Of a stretch of DNA of 64,000 bases, positions 58,047-64,000 are shown piece by piece (the first letter of the stretch is position 1; each line of letters begins with the position of its first letter). Origin of the DNA: Chrysogorgia sp. JL179-B06 (taxonomy: Eukaryota > Cnidaria > Anthozoa > Scleralcyonacea > Chrysogorgiidae); the NCBI GenBank assembly GCA_035772405.1, contig JAYKKM010000348.1, forward strand, positions 4,129,501 through 4,193,500, read 5' to 3'. The position numbers were made by a program, and so were the translations under genes. The notes under the pieces were generated by a model. It was not told the DNA's origin, did not search any database, and saw nothing but the letters and a program-made list of their open reading frames with translations.

Positions 58047-58555
58047 TTGTTTCAAGTTTCCACAGTTACCCATCACATACATAAAGCTTCGAAACATTGT
58101 GACTGTAGTTTCCATAGTTACCATGACGTACATAAAACTTTCAGACATTGTGGACATAGTGGACATAGTTTCCATAGTTACCCATTGCATACATAAAGCT
58201 TTGAAACATTATGACAATAGTTTCCATAGTTACCCATCGCATACATAAAGATTTGAAACATTACGACCATAGTTTCCATAGTTACCCATCGCGTACATAA
58301 AGCTTTGAAACATGATATGGTTTCCATAGTTACCCATCACGTCGTAGTTTCCATAGTTACCATAGTTACCCATCGTAAATATTTTAAACATGACCTTAGT
58401 TTCCATAGTTACCCATCACGTCGTAGTTTCCATAGTTACCTATTGCGTACATAATTAGCCTTGAAACGTTATGTTTCCATAGTTTCCATAGTTACTCATC
58501 ACCTACATAAAGCTTTCAGACATTGTGGGGGTCGTTTCCATAGTTACCCATCCCT
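58047..58555. repeat. Degenerate minisatellite based on TTTCCATAGTTACCCATC
   Basis: Units of about 55-65 bases read GTTTCCATAGTTACCCATCG, ACATAAAGCTTTGAAACATT, GTGAC. About nine irregular copies, some shortened. Confidence 0.85.
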
Positions 58556-58559
58556 TAAT

Positions 58560-61500
58560 TTCCCACTTCACCATTTCGCCCGATGCCACAGAAAACAAAT
58601 TTGCGACAAAAAATTATATTAGTGAAATTTTGTTCAGGAAATTTCTCGACGACCAACGAAAACAAGACGTCAATGTCGAAATTTTTTAGCTGGTGGTGAG
58701 CTTAAAATGGCGAAGCAAAAAATGAGTTTAAAAAGGCCGCCTTCGCTGCAGGCTACTATATTATAGGCTTAAAGCCAGTTTTCACCATTTCGCTCGTCGC
58801 TAGCGGGAGCGACGAGCCTGGGTACGAGTATTTCATTCCCCTGTTTTTGACATTTCATTAGCTTTCTCGTTTTCATAGCCACAGATCTGAAAAACTTAAT
58901 TTAGTGTGTAGCATTCTGCCATTCTGGTGGAAAACAAAAGACGTCCTTCAGAAACATCTGAAGACACGAGTGAAAATTAAGCCGACGTTGTGAATGTCAT
59001 GGACAGCCCAGGCCTAATCCCTACATAGGCTAAGTACACTGAGACTTAACAAATGTGACTGTTTTGCGATGTGCTAGATCGATGCAGTTGAACACTTGAC
59101 AGTCAGTGGAACGACCTGATAATTAGGGTGGATGATATATTCGCCGTTAGGCGTAAGTAATATTTGTAAAGAAACTATGGTGCAGGAGTTCCGCTTTCAA
59201 CTATGAATACAGAGCGCCTACGCAAATCACATTTTTCATCAAATTGAAGTTTTGCTATGAGATAGATAAATCTTATACCCTAGACGCTGGCTTCTTCTTG
59301 AAGCTCTGGCACCTAGCGTCGTAAATCCTCCGTAAGCAACATTCTCAGAAGTACAATAAATACATTCATATATGACTTACGTCATGTTTAGTTTAAAATG
59401 CACCATTTTCACACTCGCTTTCACACTTAGCGTTGTATTTATCAGCACAAATCTTTCATTGAAGTCCATGATGTAGCCAACGTTTTCAGTCTATAATGTT
59501 TTGGCCGAGCCAAAGAAATAAATAGACCAATACATTATAGACTGAAAACGTTGCATCTAGGAAGACATAGAGTTGCCTGCGGAGGAGGCTATCCATGAAG
59601 CTGAATGGTTGGAACATTTCTCTCTATGGTGTTCAATGTTTAATGTACGTTTGCTACAGAAAAATACAATAACGATGATTTTAGGAACACTGTCATGACG
59701 ACTTTGCGTCTGACGTAACTGGACTTTTCGTTGACTATAAATATAAGCAGCACTTGTCTGCCGAAATGCATCGTGCTCATTTATTTTAAAAGCCTATCTA
59801 TTTCTCTATCTTTAAACAGTTCTTCTAAGAACTCCTTTCTCTTTCCCATCCTTTGCGCCAACATTACGCCATAGATTTTGGTAAATGTGATTATATATTA
59901 TACATATTATCGTGTATAATAATTATATTAGTAGTGATTTCGAACAGTTCTTGTAAGAACTATATTTACCATTATATATATATATATGTGTATAACATAC
60001 ATATACATACATACATACATAAAAGCGGAGCAGAATAATAGTATGCTTCTCGATTGGAATCCCTGGATCCCCTTGTATCCTTTGGATCACAAGACGTGGT
60101 CTCGTCATTGAATACCGAGTTGCCAATAATGCCGGGTCAGACATTTTGGAGTCGACGCCATTCAAAAAAACCCGATTATGTTGCTGTGTGAACGATTTAA
60201 AATAAGCTACACCAAATGTTTCAAATTAATTACACGTAGGCGTGTAACCCGCCTACCCTTCAAGATCTCATCAAACTCTTCAGCATAAATTTTAAGAGGA
60301 ATTCCGCCGTCTACTAAGCCTCCTGCCCCGTGCTGCATGTCGGCGTCCGATAGACACTGTCGACCTTAGTATGCGTTAAACGCATGCAATTGCACTCTGT
60401 GACCCTGTAGTAGTTCACTGTTGATTAAACTACGATATGCTATTTGATAAAAATTACATCATTACAATGAGCAGCTGTGGTCGAGTGATGATTTCTATAA
60501 ACATTCCGCCAATGTATTATCGTCATCGTATTTGCTTTTTGTAATTATCCTATTTTCATGGTAGTTTCGATGCTCATGTCTTTCGCTTTCGGCTTCATGC
60601 TTTGCTCGTCTATCGTCTGTGCATTAGCAAACGACTACAGAACACTATATAGTCATGCGTCGATCTATTTCATTTCAATCAGATATAGTAGAGGTCAACC
60701 ATGTTGTGCAACAGATTTTGGCCTTTGCCCCTTGGTAATAAGAGCTCTGGCGAGACACAATGAGCGAAGCGTGGCCGGGAAGTCGAAGCGAATTATCGTT
60801 TCGCCCTCATAACACGCACTGTTTGATTTCGATTGATATATGCGAGGATTGTAGGTTTTGGTCAGAATGAGATCTCATCAGATTACGTAGTTACACTCGT
60901 AAATAACGCGTATTAGACGATTTCAAGTTCGATCTGTTTTCGCCCATGCTGAAACTATAACTTCCTGTAAACAATGTGGTTAAGGGTTTTGGTATGCATA
61001 AATAACTTTAAGTGCTATCCTATTCTTGTCGCATATTGGCTTTCGCCCTGTTTTTCCCTTCTTAACATTCGCAAGCCATACACCAATGTACAATAAACAT
61101 TTCTGGTTCGCAATGTATAGTTGTACGACGATTTCCCGCTTCATTTCGAGTTCTATATATATATAGTTATTACTTCTGATTGTACGACTTGCCAAGACGT
61201 GCTAGTGTTGTTTTATTTTATGATAGGATATCATTGATATTAAGTTACACGTTCATCTCTTTGGCTGTCTAAAGAAACTGTAATATTTCGTTTGTTTTGT
61301 CTGCAACTATCTCTTTCGTCTATGATTCCTGTAAATGGCACTCATTAAAACGAACCTGTCATCTAAGCACCGGTTCCGGATTTCAATAAAGAACAATTCA
61401 CCTATCTGCCCTTGCCCTGATATTAACGTTTTCAACTCGTAAAGCATGTTTGTTTTACTAATATTGGTTTGGCTGCTCACTTTGTCCAAAATATCCCCGA

Positions 61501-62880
61501 ATTAATAACACTATATAGCGTGCTGGTATATAAGCCTCCACATCAAATGTCGTCGAAAAACCACCAAAATATCGCTTGTTCATTGCTTATAGCATAATGT
61601 AAGATGGCGTCTTATCTAGTACTACTTGCTATTAATACGGAAGGCGATGGGTCAAAAGGTTCGAGACCTTTTGAATGGTCAGGTTTGTCGAGACAACGGT
61701 GAACCATGTTGCAGAAGTATATCGTTTTATACAAAAGCAAACAGAATCACAAGACAGACGTGTGGGTATGGTCATGAAGTTGGATCTATTGAATGCTCGA
61801 AGGACTCCCAGCGAGATGGGGTGACTTCTGAACAGAGACTCTCAGCTTGAGATAGTCTAAGTCTAGGACAAGGAATTTCGGCGAGGTTAGGAGATGTCTT
61901 AATAGCTTCCAGATCGGTTAAGATTCACAGGAAATCATCGAGAGCCGTTCTTTTCTTGTGTAACTTCATGCAACAGAAGCTTTTTAACCCCCACTTTTTC
62001 TCATCAACGAAGCTATTGTCTTGACCAGCATGCTAGCTAAGGTTCGTTAGTTTTGTTCAATCCTAAAATTCCCTTTGCTTTGGGAATCCTAAAATATTTA
62101 TTTCAGCGTGGCCTAACGTGGCAAGTATGAAATTCTCTAAATAATAAGACATGAATTAGAGAAACGGTAATTAATACGAGATACGTTATGCTAAAACTAA
62201 AGCTACAACACATATACGCGACTCTGAAAATATTTTAATAACATACACATTTCGATGTCGAACATCGATTCATTTTGGCTAACATACACACAAACATAAA
62301 AATACGTTATTGTACAAACTTTAGAGCTTTTAGCTAACGGTTATCAACCGGAATTCACTGAAAAAATATAGAGATATAGTTGTCATACAAAAGACTGAAT
62401 AATTTGTTTTAACTCGTCGACCAGTCCAATTTAGAATTGCTAACAAAATACGCCTATGCAATATTTTAGTATTATCTCTCTGTATATAGATATATATATA
62501 TATATAGTAATAATGTCAGTATTTAAAAATTTTTAAAGAGTTTCCTTGCATTGAAATGCGGTTAGCTTTGTCGGCTAACGTTGTTTGGAGTTACTGACCT
62601 CTCGACAATGTGTCTGGTCCGCATGGCCTGGCCAAAATAACTTTCCCTTTTCGTAATCTAACTATCAAACGGTAATTTAACGTCTCACGAATGACATTTC
62701 CTATGCTACTATACAATGAATAAATCTCGATCTAAGATCTCTGACTACTGCACAGTCTGTCGAGGAGGTTTTGTATTTTTATAACTGCTTGTCTTTAATA
62801 AAACCTTAAACCTCATGTCCTTCAGAGAAACTTAGCCGTTTCTTAATCGGTCGTCAATGCACTTTCTCGTGTTTTAGCAG
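58560..62880. other. Mostly unassigned DNA left of the nuclear receptor gene
   Basis: No gene recognised. A hairpin lies at 59477-59556 (AACGTTTTCAGTCTATAATG and its inverse). Microsatellite-like TATA/CATA runs occur at 59975-60020 and 62490-62506. The left part (58560-58850) has transposon-like inverted GCGACGAGC motifs. The stretch 60200-62880 has little repeat signature and may hold 3' UTR or regulatory DNA of the receptor gene (inference). Confidence 0.35.
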
Positions 62881-62886
62881 CGGTTT

Positions 62887-63155
62887 TCATGAGCAATAAG
62901 GCCAGTTCGTTGGCGTTCCTGTGAGCAGCATGTCTCTAAGAAGTGTTTCGATTGGTGTTTTGCCCACTAGGCGTACAAAGAATAGCTGCTCTATCACTGA
63001 CGAGTTAATTGTTCGTAGAGAAGGTAGACGAAGAAGCAGCTTACCAAAGCGTGTTGGCTGGTTTGGATACTGAGCCTTTGAATACTCCTCAAGGGCGCAC
63101 TGGGTCTTCTCCTGTAGGTTATCTATGTACTGTGGGTCGGTCAGGTTTGGTGCAT
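62887..63155 (-). CDS. NR2F: NR2F last coding exon, dimer interface and AF-2
   Basis: 269 bases, acceptor tttttgcag|, encoding [20 protein letters not shown] and [14 protein letters not shown] before the stop at 62887-62889. Confidence 0.96.
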
Positions 63156-63942
63156 CTGCAAAAAAAGAAGGCAGAGTCTTCGCATCGTTTCTCTCGAGCT
63201 ACCCGGAAGGGGTGGTGAAATCGAAGGATCTTTGGGCAGCCAATTTTTGTCTGGAGAACGCTCGCTTAATTACCAGAGTCCGTGTTTCAGTTTTTCATTA
63301 GACTAACTTATTATGGCAACGTTACGAAGCTTACTAATTTAAGGTCCTCAATGATCGAGCAATAGGGCAATGAATATCATGAAAAGTTAATGTAATTTAC
63401 AGTCTACCTACCTGACGTAAAAAGGACAATGGCCTTGAGACAGGAATATTCTGCAGCATCGACATGGATATTTCTCAGTTTCTCGATCTGATCTTGGAAA
63501 ACTCGAATGTTATCCATGAATGTGACCATGCGATCAGAGCCCACATGGTTTGTGTGCATACTGGCTGTGGCAAGCAATGGAGCAACGTTCAAGGGCATCG
63601 GACATTGAGCTGCGTTTAACACGAATAGCTCACTCCAGGTTAACCTGAGTAAAGCAACCTGGTCAGTGACAGCAAGGTCGGGGAAGAATGGAATATTCCG
63701 AGCCCATTCGACAGCAGAGAACAGCAGACGTGCGGCAATTTCACAGATGTTCTCGATGCCTACCACTCCATATGGCATATTCATGCCAGGTTGCTGGAAC
63801 CGACTGGTCGTGTAGGGCTCGGCTCTCAACAGCAAGGTAATGAAACCAGAAAGAAACGAATGGCCGTTGGCTTCGCCATTTCCATTCTGAGCGGAAGTCA
63901 AGGCGGGCACCTGAGAGGGAGGAAGGCGACCTCTTTGAACCG
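62887..63942 (-). CDS. NR2F: COUP-TF (NR2F) nuclear receptor, ligand-binding domain, last two exons
   Basis: COUP-TF receptors are orphan nuclear receptors that bind direct-repeat hormone response elements, often as repressors, and act in neural and mesodermal patterning (family knowledge). Exon 1 of this pair (63942-63412) encodes [47 protein letters not shown], the signature [20 protein letters not shown] and [15 protein letters not shown]. After a 256-base intron, exon 2 (63155-62887) encodes [52 protein letters not shown] and the AF-2 helix LLRDMLL, then stops with TGA. Length and motif order are those of a complete ligand-binding domain. The zinc-finger exons must lie right of base 64000. 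Confidence 0.97.
63412..63942 (-). CDS. NR2F: NR2F penultimate exon, most of the ligand-binding domain
   Basis: 531 bases, acceptor catgaacag| and donor GTCAG|gtaggt, phase 1 at both ends. It holds helices 1 to about 8, including the conserved AEPY, GIENICE and WSELFVLNA segments. Confidence 0.97.
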
Positions 63943-64000
63943 CTGTTCATGAAAAGAAAATAGGGTTCAATTAGCGGTCAACGTCGAGCATACTCCGGTA

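Noticed and set aside
63009..63218. 69-codon plus-strand frame
   Set aside because: Antisense shadow of the last NR2F exon.

Overview
The window is animal nuclear DNA, most likely from a cnidarian such as a coral or anemone. It has GT-AG introns, small exons, bilaterian-like protein families, very dense short DNA transposons and tRNA/5S-derived SINEs. The organism call is inferred from the general character of the sequence, not from a search.

Three genes can be rebuilt exon by exon, with splice phases that agree throughout. (1) MON1 is on the minus strand. Its start codon is at 9666, and eight exons run left to 373, encoding 290 residues; the C-terminal part lies beyond base 1. (2) NPHP1 (nephrocystin-1) is on the plus strand. 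Twenty-three exons from 18971 to 51835 encode 615 residues plus a stop: a Glu/Asp-rich segment, an SH3 domain and the whole nephrocystin homology region. The N-terminal coiled-coil exons were not found and should lie between about 9.7 and 18.9 kb or be diverged. (3) A COUP-TF (NR2F) nuclear receptor is on the minus strand. Its last two exons (63942-63412 and 63155-62887) encode the complete ligand-binding domain and AF-2 helix; the DNA-binding domain lies to the right of the window. MON1 and NPHP1 are divergent.

The introns and intergenic DNA are filled with repeats. An intact-ended hAT element with an 8-bp target duplication sits inside an older palindromic MITE. Several 430-550 bp palindromic MITEs occur, three of them with TTAA on both sides. 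Other families are a Helitron-like family ending in CTAG, a 5'-truncated LINE, three tRNA-derived SINE families, a 5S rRNA-derived SINE and many small hairpins.

Two repeats stand out. In the NPHP1 intron after 22278, about 116 copies of a 20-bp unit begin exactly at the exon's 5' splice site, and each unit carries a splice-donor-like sequence. In the intron between 31820 and 48841, a 15-kb structure contains about 150 copies of a 71-bp unit in one orientation, then about 58 copies in the opposite orientation. It turns at a perfect 10-bp palindrome, and its outer ends are inverted copies of each other, so the whole looks like one giant foldback element. A third array, of polypurine sequence, also starts about 12 bases after an NPHP1 splice donor.

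From about 52 to 62.8 kb I see only repeats and unassigned DNA before the nuclear receptor gene.
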